Positions 45,192-54,303 of a stretch of DNA of 64,000 nt are shown here, piece by piece. This DNA is from Pirellulaceae bacterium. GTDB lineage: Bacteria > Planctomycetota > Planctomycetia > Pirellulales > Pirellulaceae. The translations under genes were made by a program, and so were the position numbers. The stretch spans positions 106,142 through 170,141 of the forward strand of contig JAHDXO010000007.1 in NCBI GenBank assembly GCA_023382975.1. Direction: 5' to 3'. The notes beneath the pieces were generated by a model. That model was given only the letters and a program-made list of their open reading frames with translations, did not search any database and was not told the origin of the DNA. Within the stretch, counting starts at the first letter, position 1. Each line of letters starts with the position of its first letter.

Positions 45192-46117
45192 CCCAGTGAC
45201 GCCCGCAGCGCTGCGGCGACATCGGCCAGAGCGGTCTTCGCCTGGTTCAATTGTTGCGGACGACGGATGAAGCCATGAATCATGCCGTCGTACCGTTTGA
45301 CGGTAACCGCCACACGTGCTTCCGCGAGCCGTGTGGCGTACGCTTCGCCTTCGTCCCGCAACGGATCGTACTCGGCCGTCAGCACCATCGCGGGAGGCAA
45401 GCCGCGCAGATCGCCCTCGCGCAACGGGGAAGCCAGCGGCGTGTAGCCGTCGAGTTCGCGGGCCAGATACTGGCGCCAGGTCCAAATCATGTCGCCCCGG
45501 GTTAGGTGAAACCCGTTGGCGTTTTCGCGGTAGGACGGCGTGTCGAAGTCGAAATCCAACACCGGGTAGATCAGCAACTGAAACGCCAGCGGCGGGGCGC
45601 CTCGCTGACGAGCCATCAAGGTGACCGCCGCCGCCAGATTTCCGCCCGCACTGTCGCCGCCCACCGCGATTCCGTCCGGCCGCAGCGCCAGCGATTCGGC
45701 ATGGTCGGCCAGCCAACACGTTGCCGCGTAGCAGTCGTCCAAACCGGCGGGAAATTTGTGCTCCGGCGCCAACCGGTACTCGACCGAGGCGACGGCCACC
45801 CCGGCGTGCGAGGCCAGATTCCGGCACAGCGCGTCGTGCGTTGCGATGCTGCCCATCATCCAGCCACCGCCGTGAAAATAGACCAGCGCGGGCAGCGCCG
45901 GATCGGCGCTGGGACGGTAGACCCGAACCGCCACCGGTCCCGCCGGTCCCGGTGCCTGATGATCCTCGACCGCATGAACCGGATCGCCGCGCCCCAGGAA
46001 ACAACTTCCGACCAGCATCTGCTCGCGAGATTCCTGCACCGAGAGCTGGTCCAGCGGCTTCACGCCGGATCGGGTAAATTGATCCAACAGGGCTCTCGCC
46101 TGCGGGTCGAGTACCAT
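45188..46117 (-). CDS. HSL-family alpha/beta hydrolase (esterase/lipase)
   Basis: The 309-residue cytoplasmic protein has the hormone-sensitive-lipase oxyanion motif YFHGGGWMMG, the nucleophile elbow VGGDSAGGNLAA, the catalytic Asp in VLTAEYDPLRDEG and the His in GMIHGFIRRP. These enzymes hydrolyse small esters of carboxylic acids. There is no signal peptide. It begins 13 bases after the methyltransferase gene and is probably translated from the same transcript. Confidence 0.92.
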   Translation of the reverse strand: MVLDPQARALLDQFTRSGVKPLDQLSVQESREQMLVGSCFLGRGDPVHAVEDHQAPGPAGPVAVRVYRPSADPALPALVYFHGGGWMMGSIATHDALCRNLASHAGVAVASVEYRLAPEHKFPAGLDDCYAATCWLADHAESLALRPDGIAVGGDSAGGNLAAAVTLMARQRGAPPLAFQLLIYPVLDFDFDTPSYRENANGFHLTRGDMIWTWRQYLARELDGYTPLASPLREGDLRGLPPAMVLTAEYDPLRDEGEAYATRLAEARVAVTVKRYDGMIHGFIRRPQQLNQAKTALADVAAALRASLG

Positions 46118-46130
46118 GTTCTTTCGCCTT

Positions 46131-47372
46131 TCACTTCTGGAAGATCAGCAGGAAGCGGCATTCGGCAGGTGCGGCGCCCTCGCGCAGGAAGGTGAATCCG
46201 GCTTCGTTCATCTGCTGCTTGACGGTCTCGGCCGCAATCATCCGACGGTGGCTGGCTTCGCGGTGCGGGATCGCCGCGGGTGCCTGACGATCCACAATGT
46301 AGACCTGCCCGGAGTCCTTCAGGCGTTCGCGGAGTTTGCTGAGCAGCACCGGGCCGTGGAACAGCAAGTGATAGGTGTCCAGGAAATACACGGCGTCGAG
46401 CGGGTCCGGGCCCAGCTTCGGATCGCCGCGGTCGGTCAGCACCGACGGCATCTCGACGCCGGTGGGCAACGCCGGCCGTTCGTCTTTCTGCGTCGCCCAT
46501 TCCTCCAGCACGATATCGATGGACTGGCACGGGTTGGCCTTTAGAAACGGATCGATCAGCTTCCGGCCTTCGCCCAGTGCGACGAACGCCACGCGACCGA
46601 AAGTCTGTCCGGCGGGAGGCAGCAATTGCGGCAGCGTCTCCGCGGAGATCGTCGGCATGGTGTCGGGATCGCGACTCGGCGACTCCAGACCTTCCGGCCG
46701 CTGAAAGACCAAGACGAACACGTTGTTCGCGTGCCAACGGTCTTCGGCGTATTGGACGAAGGCGTAGCCGTTTTCGCGCGCCTCGCGCACCACCGTCGTC
46801 TCAGCGATCCAGAAGTGCTTCGGCCCGCGGTCCTCGCGCGGAACCCAGTCCATCAGCGTGCCCAACCGTTGATCGACGATCACCAGGCGTCCGCCTGGCT
46901 TCAAGGCTCGCCAAATGCCCTGCAGCATTTCGTTGGGTTGGGTGACATGATGGTAGACCAGGTGCATGAACGCCATGTCCACGCTGGCGGCCGGCAAGCA
47001 GGGATCGTCGGTCTTTCCCAGCACGGGCTCGACCTGGGTCAGTTTCCGGTTCGCGGCTTCCTTGGCGATGGTATCGACCTTGTTCTTCTCGATCTCGACC
47101 GAATACACCTTGCCCGACGGGCCCACGATCTGCGCAAAGGTCCAACTATCGCGCCCCGCGCCGGCACCGATATCCGCGATGACCGAGCCCGCACCGGCTC
47201 CACAAAGCTCGGCGAGCTTCTGCAACGACTTATCACGTTGCTGGGAATCTTCCTTGGCACGGGGTTTGGCCTTTGCAGCCGGTGGCGCAGACGGTTGCGC
47301 GAAGCCCAACGGCGTCACAGTCGCCAGACTCAGGAAGAGACACAAAATCAGGCGGGCAATCGGGCGGAACAT
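46131..47372 (-). CDS. Secreted SAM methyltransferase-like protein with tandem domains
   Basis: The 413-residue product has a signal peptide (MFRPIARLILCLFLSLAT...GFA). Its first methyltransferase domain carries motif I VIADIGAGAGRDSW, an acidic residue after the next strand (YSVEIEKN), and LKPGGRLVIVD (post-I strand). From about residue 215 a second unit resembles the same fold without motif I (GRVAFVALGEGRK, DAVYFLDTYHLLFHG, LKDSGQVYIVDRQ). Exported methyltransferases are unusual because SAM is cytoplasmic. The frame is open 48 codons upstream, but only ATG 47372 gives a signal peptide. It precedes the esterase by 13 bases. Confidence 0.75.
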   Translation of the reverse strand: MFRPIARLILCLFLSLATVTPLGFAQPSAPPAAKAKPRAKEDSQQRDKSLQKLAELCGAGAGSVIADIGAGAGRDSWTFAQIVGPSGKVYSVEIEKNKVDTIAKEAANRKLTQVEPVLGKTDDPCLPAASVDMAFMHLVYHHVTQPNEMLQGIWRALKPGGRLVIVDQRLGTLMDWVPREDRGPKHFWIAETTVVREARENGYAFVQYAEDRWHANNVFVLVFQRPEGLESPSRDPDTMPTISAETLPQLLPPAGQTFGRVAFVALGEGRKLIDPFLKANPCQSIDIVLEEWATQKDERPALPTGVEMPSVLTDRGDPKLGPDPLDAVYFLDTYHLLFHGPVLLSKLRERLKDSGQVYIVDRQAPAAIPHREASHRRMIAAETVKQQMNEAGFTFLREGAAPAECRFLLIFQK

Positions 47373-47688
47373 GATGGTGGACCTTTCGGTAAAGGAAGGA
47401 AGAAAAAAAGCGAGGGGGCGGGAACGACTGCTTGCGGAACCGCCTTGGGCCCGTCCCGCATTCAACGTTGCAGGCATCCAGCACACTCGGGCTCGGGGAT
47501 TCAGCGGATGCTCCATGGAAGATCTTGATTCCCGTGCTCGGCTTCCAGGTTAACCGATATCGCGTCAAAGTAAAGCTGCCGATTGCCGTGTCCGGCCTGT
47601 GCTTGTCCCGCGTCGGTACGACCGCCACAATGGGCAGCCAAACCAGGATTCGATCGGCACCAGCGAGATAGAACGAGGTCACCGCGCC
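47373..47688. other. Divergent intergenic region, methyltransferase and S9 peptidase
   Basis: In these 316 bases no gene is supported. The segment should carry the promoters of both flanking genes, but no convincing pair of boxes was recognised. Confidence 0.4.
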
Positions 47689-50259
47689 ATGCAGCATCAA
47701 ACCGCAAGAGAAAAACGCACGAGCATGATCCAATGCGCCACCGCATTCGCCGTGCTGCTCGTCTGCCAGCCTGCCTCGGGACAGGGAACCCGCGCCGACT
47801 ACCAGCGGGCGGCGGAGTTGCCGCGACGAGCGTCGGGCAAGGTATTCCGCGCGGACGTGCGTCCGAATTGGCTGAACGACGGACGCCACTTCTGGTACCG
47901 CGTTGACACCGGGCCGCGTTCTCACGAATTCGTGCAGGTCGATGCCGAGCAGGGGATCAGGCAGCTCGCGTTCGACCACGCCGCACTGGCTCGGGCGTTG
48001 CGTGATCAAGGCGTCACGGAGTCGCGCGCCGACCGTCTGCCGTTGGAAGACTTCGGTCTGGACGTCGAGCAGGATGTGGTGCGTTTTCGGATCGGCGGAC
48101 GCTCGTTCCACTTCCACCGACAGGATGCGAAACTGGACGAGGTGACAGCGCCCGCCGAGACGGCCGTACCGCTGGCGGACGCGCCCGTGCCGCAGCGCAG
48201 CCGCAGTACTGGGGCGGAGACCAGCATCCGCTTCCAAAACGCGACGGTCAGCGAAGTCGAGATTCTCTGGCTGGATCTGGAAGGTCGGCGCCGCAGTTAT
48301 GGCAAACTGGCGGCCGGCCAGACTCGCGACCAACACACGTTTGACGGGCATGCCTGGTGGGTGGTCGATTCGGACGGCAAACGACTCGCTGCGGCCGTGG
48401 CGCACCGCGATCTCCCCGTGGTCCGGATCGACGGACAGCAGCGAGTCTACGCGATCGACGCACCGGCGCGAACGGAACGAACACAGCGCGAACGCCCCGC
48501 GGCGCGCATGGGCAACGACCAGTCGCCGGACGGCCGCTGGCAGGCCTTCTATCGCGACAACAACGTCTGGATCCGTGTGCGAGCGGACGACGAAGAGTTT
48601 TGCTTGACCACCGACGGATCCGCCGAGGACGCCTATCGCGGGCGTTTCCATTGGTCGCCCGATTCGCAACGACTTGTCGTCGTGCGCACACGTGCGGCGG
48701 ACGAACGGAAGGTGTACTACATCGAATCGGCGCCCAGGGATCAAGTGCAACCCAAGCTGCATTCCTACGACTATCTGAAGCCCGGCGATCGCGTCGCAAT
48801 CGACCGTCCGCAACTGTTTCACCTGGAAACCAGGCAACAGATTCCGATCAGCGAGTCGCTGTTCGAGAACCCGTGGGACATCCGCGATATCCGCTGGTCG
48901 CCCGATTCAAGCTTCTTTACTTTCCTGTACAACCAGCGCGGACACCAAGTGCTGCGGATCGTGGCGGTCGATGCGGCAACGGGAGACACGCGAGCGATCG
49001 TTGAGGAGCGCAGCGAGACGTTCGTCGATTACTCCGGCAAATTGTTCGTTCAGTATCTGGACGCAACGGGGGAGATACTCTGGACGTCCGAGCGCGACGG
49101 TTGGAATCATCTGTATCTGATCGACGCGGTCACCGGCCAGGTCAAGCAGCAGATAACGAAAGGACCGTGGGTGGTGCGGGACGTCGAGCGAGTGGATGCG
49201 GAGAATCGCCAGGTCTGGTTTGCCGCGGGCGGGGTCCGGCCCGAGCAGGATCCGTATTACCTGCACTACGGGCGAGTCAACTTCGACGGCTCGAATTTGG
49301 TGTGGTTGACCGAGGGCAACGGCACGCACGCGATCCAGTTTTCGCCCGACCAACGCTGGCTGATCGATACCTGGTCGCGAGTCGATTCGCCACCCGTGAC
49401 CGAGTTGCGCAGCGCGGACGACGGCCGGCAGATCTGCGTGCTGGAGCAGGCCGATTGGAGTTCGCTGCTGGAGGCAGGTTGGCGGGCCCCCGAGCCGTTC
49501 GTCGCCAAGGGACGCGACGGAGCGACCGACATCTACGGCGTGATCTTCCGGCCGACCAACTTCGACGCGAACGGGAAGTACCCCGTCATCGAAGACATCT
49601 ACGCCGGGCCTCAATCCGCCTTTGTGCCCAAGCGGTTTTCCGCCTTTCACCGCCAGCAAGCGCTGGCCGAACTCGGTTTCGTCGTCGTCAAGATCGACGG
49701 GATGGGCACCTCGCATCGCTCGAAGGCCTTTCACGATGCCTGCTGGCAGAATCTGGGCGACGCCGGCTTTTCGGATCGCATCCCCTGGATACGCGCTGCG
49801 GCGGCCAAGTACCCGTCGCTGGATTTGGATCGAGTCGGCATCTTCGGCGGATCGGCCGGCGGCCAGAACGCTTTGCGGGGATTGCTGGCCCACGGCGATT
49901 TCTACCGCGTCGGCGTGGCGGACTGCGGCTGCCACGACAACCGCATGGACAAGATCTGGTGGAACGAGCAATGGATGGGCTGGCCCGTCGGCCCGCACTA
50001 CGCCGACAGTTCGAATGTCACCCACGCCCACCGCCTGACCGGCAAGCTGCTGCTGATCGTCGGCGAAGCCGATCGCAACGTCGATCCCGCCTCGACGATG
50101 CAAGTGGTCGACGCGCTGATCCGCGCCGACAAGGACTTCGATCTGCTGGTCATGCCGGGCGTCGGGCACGGGGCGGCCGAAACCGCTTACGGCAACCGCC
50201 GCCGCCAGGACTTTTTCGTGCGGCATCTGCTGGGAGTCGAACCGCGCCGCGAGCCGTGA
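47689..50259 (+). CDS. Prolyl oligopeptidase family (S9, DPP4-like) peptidase, secreted
   Basis: The 856-residue protein has a signal peptide, a beta-propeller domain (about 130-600 with GRFHWSPDSQRLVVVR-type blades) and an S9 catalytic domain. The triad is Ser in GIFGGSAGGQNA, Asp in IVGEADRNVDPAST and His in PGVGHGAAE. It removes dipeptides from peptides with penultimate Pro/Ala-type residues, probably in the periplasm. ATG 47689 (GAGG about 11 bases upstream) and ATG 47725 (directly before the hydrophobic stretch) are both plausible; the first is annotated. The SMP-30-type gene follows after about 130 bases. Confidence 0.9.
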   Translation: MQHQTAREKRTSMIQCATAFAVLLVCQPASGQGTRADYQRAAELPRRASGKVFRADVRPNWLNDGRHFWYRVDTGPRSHEFVQVDAEQGIRQLAFDHAALARALRDQGVTESRADRLPLEDFGLDVEQDVVRFRIGGRSFHFHRQDAKLDEVTAPAETAVPLADAPVPQRSRSTGAETSIRFQNATVSEVEILWLDLEGRRRSYGKLAAGQTRDQHTFDGHAWWVVDSDGKRLAAAVAHRDLPVVRIDGQQRVYAIDAPARTERTQRERPAARMGNDQSPDGRWQAFYRDNNVWIRVRADDEEFCLTTDGSAEDAYRGRFHWSPDSQRLVVVRTRAADERKVYYIESAPRDQVQPKLHSYDYLKPGDRVAIDRPQLFHLETRQQIPISESLFENPWDIRDIRWSPDSSFFTFLYNQRGHQVLRIVAVDAATGDTRAIVEERSETFVDYSGKLFVQYLDATGEILWTSERDGWNHLYLIDAVTGQVKQQITKGPWVVRDVERVDAENRQVWFAAGGVRPEQDPYYLHYGRVNFDGSNLVWLTEGNGTHAIQFSPDQRWLIDTWSRVDSPPVTELRSADDGRQICVLEQADWSSLLEAGWRAPEPFVAKGRDGATDIYGVIFRPTNFDANGKYPVIEDIYAGPQSAFVPKRFSAFHRQQALAELGFVVVKIDGMGTSHRSKAFHDACWQNLGDAGFSDRIPWIRAAAAKYPSLDLDRVGIFGGSAGGQNALRGLLAHGDFYRVGVADCGCHDNRMDKIWWNEQWMGWPVGPHYADSSNVTHAHRLTGKLLLIVGEADRNVDPASTMQVVDALIRADKDFDLLVMPGVGHGAAETAYGNRRRQDFFVRHLLGVEPRREP

Positions 50260-50390
50260 AAGAGCGGCTCTCCGTTTCGCGTTGTCGCCCGGCTTGTGCA
50301 GAAACGCCGACCATGCCAGACTTGGGGCTCGAGGCAAGTGTGGCGCAGGAGCGGGAACGGACAATCGAGCTTGAAAGAGGAGATTCCACG

Positions 50391-51284
50391 ATGAGTAACC
50401 GGATGATTGGAGTTTGGTTCTTGGCGGGTGCGATGTCGGCGGTCAGCGCGGCGGCGGACATTGTGGCGCCCGGGTCGGAGCTGCAGAAATTGTCCGACGG
50501 TTTTAAGTTCACCGAAGGCCCCGCCGCGGACGCCGCGGGCAATGTGTTCTTCACGGACCAGCCGAACGATCGGATTCTGAAGTGGAGCACCTCCGGCGAA
50601 CTGACCACGTTCATGCAGCCTTGCGGCCGATCGAATGGACTGTATTTCGATGCGGACGGTAATCTGTGGGCCTGTGCCGACGAGAAGAACGAACTGTGGC
50701 GGATCAGCGCCGACGGAAAGCCGACCGTGATGGTCAAGGACTATCAGGGAAAACTGCTGAACGGACCGAACGATCTGTGGATCCGGCCCGACGGCGGGCT
50801 CTATTTCAGCGACCCGTTCTACAAGCGTCCCTACTGGAATCGCGGCGAGCAGGAACTGCAGATTCAGGGTGTCTACTATCTGTCGCCGGACCGCAAACAG
50901 GTGACCCGTGTGATCGACGACTATCAGCAGCCTAATGGACTGGTCGGGACTCCAGACGGCAAGACGCTGTACGTAGCCGACATCCGCGCCGGCAAGACTT
51001 ACGCCTTTGATGTCCAGGCCGACGGCCAACTGACCAACCGCCGCCTGTTCTGCGAACTCGGGTCGGACGGCATGACGATCGACAGCGAAGGCAACGTCTA
51101 CCTGACGGGCAAAGGCGTCACCGTCTTTGACAAGACCGGCAAGCAGATCCGGCACATCGAGGTGCCCGAACGCTGGACGGCCAATGTCTGCTTTGGCGGC
51201 GCCAACCACGACACGCTCTTCATCACCGCCAGCCAAGGCCTGTACGCCCTGAAGATGCAGGTCCGAGGCGCAGTCAGGCCGTAA
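50391..51284 (+). CDS. SMP-30/gluconolactonase-like beta-propeller, secreted
   Basis: The 297-residue product has a signal peptide (MSNRMIGVWFLAGAMSAVSAAA) and a six-bladed SMP-30 propeller. Landmarks are the metal-binding Glu in FKFTEGPAADAAGNVFF, LLNGPNDLWIRPDGGLYFSDP and QQPNGLVGTPDGKTLYV, with the catalytic Asp in DGMTIDSEGNVYL. Such enzymes hydrolyse sugar lactones. AGAGGAG lies about eight bases before the ATG. It follows the S9 peptidase on the same strand. Confidence 0.9.
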   Translation: MSNRMIGVWFLAGAMSAVSAAADIVAPGSELQKLSDGFKFTEGPAADAAGNVFFTDQPNDRILKWSTSGELTTFMQPCGRSNGLYFDADGNLWACADEKNELWRISADGKPTVMVKDYQGKLLNGPNDLWIRPDGGLYFSDPFYKRPYWNRGEQELQIQGVYYLSPDRKQVTRVIDDYQQPNGLVGTPDGKTLYVADIRAGKTYAFDVQADGQLTNRRLFCELGSDGMTIDSEGNVYLTGKGVTVFDKTGKQIRHIEVPERWTANVCFGGANHDTLFITASQGLYALKMQVRGAVRP

Positions 51285-51315
51285 GCATCGGCAAGGAAAT
51301 AACCGTCGCCGAATT

Positions 51316-51374
51316 TGTGGTCGTCACGCTCCGGCCGTGACGACACGTCATCACAGCGGAGTGTGATGACCACA
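51316..51374. repeat. Palindromic intergenic element with two hairpins
   Basis: Between the convergent SMP-30 and CocE genes lie two adjacent hairpins: 51320-51344 (nine pairs, loop of seven) and 51347-51370 (nine pairs, loop of six). TGTGGTC (51316-51322) and GACCACA (51368-51374) can also pair across them, in partial competition with the hairpins. There is no T-run. The design resembles REP-like interspersed palindromes, which may be recognised by a transposase or may stop transcription from both sides. Confidence 0.55.
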
Positions 51375-51481
51375 TGGAGAATCCGACGGCAATTCATTTG
51401 CCGATCCTAAGCGTCGTCCAAGTGCGGCCCCCACGATTCGATCAAGTCGGAATTGCCGCGACTTCAACGGCCAAACGCGAG

Positions 51482-53407
51482 CTATCGCAGCGGTTGCAGC
51501 CCGGGTTGGTCGGCCAAGGGTACGGGGGTGGTGAGGGGTGGCAAGTCGGGCAGCAGCGGCAGCAGCAGACTGGATGGGTGCTGGGTGTCCTGCCGGATCG
51601 TCACCGTTCCCGGAGGCGGGTTCGAGGCGTAGCGGTAGCTGGCCGAGCCGGAACGCGTGACGCCGATGGGATCTTCAGCGGGAGGACGAGTGATGATCAG
51701 CGCCAGCTTGTGCCCTGGTCGGAAGACGTGCCCGACGGCGAAGATCTCGATGTGGTACTCGGTCGGCTCGTGCGGCGTGACCGGCGCGACCGCGTCGTGC
51801 CGATGCTTCGGACGGATCAACGTTTGCTTCCCGTCGAGGTTTGCAAAATCCGACGCCTCCCGGTCCAGCGTGCGGTGCGACGTCCGCAACAATCCTCGCT
51901 GCAGTCCGTACAACTTGCCGCTGGGGTCTTGGTCAGCCAACAGCACGAAAAAGTCGGTTTCGACCGTGGACGATTCCGCCCACAGCGTCAGCACGGCGGG
52001 GCCGCAGATCGCGGTGGTTTCCTCGAATTCCAGCAGGTACTGAACCTGCTGTTCCTCGCCTGCAGGCTGGCTGTGCAAGACGCTGTATCGGTTGCTGCGT
52101 TCGTTCGCGTCCGGGGGCTGGGCCGAGAGTCGGCTGCCGGTCCGCAGATAATACCGCGTCCAGCGCGTCTGCGGCAACGGGAAATCGGCGGCCAACAGCG
52201 GTGCGTTGCGGGCGACCGGACGGGACGCGCCGCCGCTGCTCTCGAAATAGCATTCGACGCGGCGCGCCGGATCGGCGGTCAGTTCGTCAGAAACGTCCAG
52301 CAGCCAGTGCCCGAACCAAGCGTTGACCCCGCTGGCCGGCTCGGGGCAGGTGCCGTGATTGCCGTGTCCGACGACCAGCCGCTTCGGCACATCCGCAGGG
52401 ATTCGCTTCCAAAGCTGCCAGCCGGTGGGACCGGTCTGCTCGTCCTGCCAAGCATGCGTGATCAAGATCGGTGCCTGGATCCGGTCGGCGTAGGTGCTCA
52501 GGCTCGTCTCGCGCCATCTCGGATCGTCCAGCGGGTGGTGCAACGACAGCCAAAGCGGATCCCGAGTCAGGTCGCGGGGCGGCCGAGCAGCAACGATGGC
52601 TTGAAGCGTTGCCTGATCCATTCCGCGTGCCAGGCGAGCCGCTTCGTCCGACCCGAACACACCATCGGTGCGATGGAAATTGTTGAGCCAATCGACAGGA
52701 AACCCGCTGTTGCGCACACCGCCCGGATAACAGATCCCGTGGTAGAAATCGTCGATCAGCCCTCCAACGCAGACGGCCTTGAGCGACGGCGGCTGAGTGG
52801 ACGCGGTCAGAAACCCGAGCAGTCCCGGCCACGAGAAGCCGTGGATGCCGACCTTGCCGTTCGACCAGGGTTGCCGAACGATCCAGTTCTCGATGATCTC
52901 GTAGCCGTCCTGCCAAGTGCGCGGCTCCCAGGGACCGAGCGAGCCGCCCGAGGCGCCGGTGCCTCGGATCGAAGCATGCACCGTAACGTAACGGTCGCCG
53001 TAGTCTGCCGGCCGAGCCGGCACGGTCGTCCCGGGGTAACCACTGGTGCGGAAGATGGCTGGCCACCGTTGTCGAGTGTTTGCCGGATCGAACTCCCGGG
53101 GGTAACCCACGGCCAGTGCGATCCTGACGCCATCGGACATCGTGGCGAACGTGTATTCGTGCCGGAAGTCGAACTCCGTTCGCCCAGCGGAGTTGGCGAC
53201 CAGCTTCTGCCGGTAGGCCTCCGCCTCAGCGACGGTCAACACGCCATCGCGGTTGGCGTCGGCGTCGGGATACTGCCGTAGCCACTGACGCAATTGCTGC
53301 GGACTGGCCTCGGTAATCGGCGCCGAAAGCGACTGCGCCATCAGCGATGTCTTTGGGCAAAACGCCAATCCCAGCGCCAACAGCACCAGCAGCAGTTTCG
53401 TTCTCAT
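51482..53407 (-). CDS. CocE/NonD family hydrolase (S15-like), secreted, with EF-hand
   Basis: The 641-residue protein has a signal peptide, then an EF-hand calcium loop DADANRDGVLTVAEAEAY (about 37-54), then an X-Pro dipeptidyl-peptidase/CocE-type hydrolase domain. Landmarks are IRGTGASGGS, the nucleophile elbow IHGFSWPGLLGF, a probable Asp in THAWQDEQTG and His in VVGHGNHGTC. The C-terminal jelly-roll domain (from about 370) is typical of S15/CocE enzymes. GAGGAA is a few bases before ATG 53407. It is preceded by the small hydrolase gene (41 bases away) and the ABC genes. The substrate, an ester or a proline peptide, is not predictable. Confidence 0.88.
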   Translation of the reverse strand: MRTKLLLVLLALGLAFCPKTSLMAQSLSAPITEASPQQLRQWLRQYPDADANRDGVLTVAEAEAYRQKLVANSAGRTEFDFRHEYTFATMSDGVRIALAVGYPREFDPANTRQRWPAIFRTSGYPGTTVPARPADYGDRYVTVHASIRGTGASGGSLGPWEPRTWQDGYEIIENWIVRQPWSNGKVGIHGFSWPGLLGFLTASTQPPSLKAVCVGGLIDDFYHGICYPGGVRNSGFPVDWLNNFHRTDGVFGSDEAARLARGMDQATLQAIVAARPPRDLTRDPLWLSLHHPLDDPRWRETSLSTYADRIQAPILITHAWQDEQTGPTGWQLWKRIPADVPKRLVVGHGNHGTCPEPASGVNAWFGHWLLDVSDELTADPARRVECYFESSGGASRPVARNAPLLAADFPLPQTRWTRYYLRTGSRLSAQPPDANERSNRYSVLHSQPAGEEQQVQYLLEFEETTAICGPAVLTLWAESSTVETDFFVLLADQDPSGKLYGLQRGLLRTSHRTLDREASDFANLDGKQTLIRPKHRHDAVAPVTPHEPTEYHIEIFAVGHVFRPGHKLALIITRPPAEDPIGVTRSGSASYRYASNPPPGTVTIRQDTQHPSSLLLPLLPDLPPLTTPVPLADQPGLQPLR

Positions 53408-53448
53408 CGGTTCCTCGCAATCGTGACTTGGGCCGCGAATCCGCAATG

Positions 53449-54303
53449 TCAGGTTGAAGTGGCTTCCAAAAACGATCGGATCGCTTCGTTGACAACCGCG
53501 GGGTTCTCCAGCGGAGCCATGTGGCCGGCGTCGGGGACTTCAACGAAGCGTGCGGCGGGAATGCGAGCAGCGATGTTGCGCATTTCATCGACGGTGGAGA
53601 TCGCATCGTATTGGCCGCAAACGACCAGCGTCGGAACGTCGATGTCCGGCAGCAGGCCGGTGACGTCCGCACGCTGAGCCATACCGCGCAGGGCTGCTGC
53701 GATTCCGACGGGCGACGTGTTCAGGATGGTCTGGCGAGTGGCCTCGATGATTTCGGCGCGATGTTCTCGAGCGTCTTTCGACAGAGCGACCGGCACCGAA
53801 TCATGGATGTTCGGCGCCAGTCCTGTTTTCGGAGCGAACAACTTCTCGATCATCCCGTCGGCCAAGAACCCGGGGCCTTCGTTCAGCACCCGTTCGGCCG
53901 AATCGCGCCGGACTTGCGCTGTCTCGGGCGCGTCGGCCGCGGCGCGAGTGTCGCACAGGATCAGCTTTGCGAGCCGCGACCGGTGTCGCCGCCAGAATTG
54001 CCAAGCGACATAGCCGCCCATCGACAGACCGCACAGTGCAACCCGCTCGACGATCCCAAGTGCATCCAGCAATTCCGCCAGATCGTCCGCCAACCGTTCC
54101 ATCGTGACGGTCCCTGCGGATACGCCGCTGGTCCCGAACCCACGCAGATCCGGAGCGATCACCCGGCAGACGTCCGCTAGCGCGTCGACCTGCCCCGACC
54201 ACATCGTGTGGTCCAGCGGAAAGCCATGCACCAGCAGCAGCGGCGTTCCGCAGCCCTGATCCAATACGTTCAATTCCACTTCAGCCAGCGGTACGCGAAC
54301 CAT
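53449..54303 (-). CDS. Alpha/beta hydrolase (enol-lactonase-like)
   Basis: The 284-residue cytoplasmic protein has LLLVHGFPLDHTMW (oxyanion region), APDLRGFGTSG, the nucleophile elbow CGLSMGGYVAW, Asp in VVCGQYDAIS and His in PDAGHMAPLENP. Layout matches 3-oxoadipate enol-lactonase and relatives (PcaD, RsbQ-type). Its start lies inside the 3' end of the ABC exporter gene (23-base overlap), so translation is coupled. The CocE-type gene follows after 41 bases. Confidence 0.92.
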   Translation of the reverse strand: MVRVPLAEVELNVLDQGCGTPLLLVHGFPLDHTMWSGQVDALADVCRVIAPDLRGFGTSGVSAGTVTMERLADDLAELLDALGIVERVALCGLSMGGYVAWQFWRRHRSRLAKLILCDTRAAADAPETAQVRRDSAERVLNEGPGFLADGMIEKLFAPKTGLAPNIHDSVPVALSKDAREHRAEIIEATRQTILNTSPVGIAAALRGMAQRADVTGLLPDIDVPTLVVCGQYDAISTVDEMRNIAARIPAARFVEVPDAGHMAPLENPAVVNEAIRSFLEATST

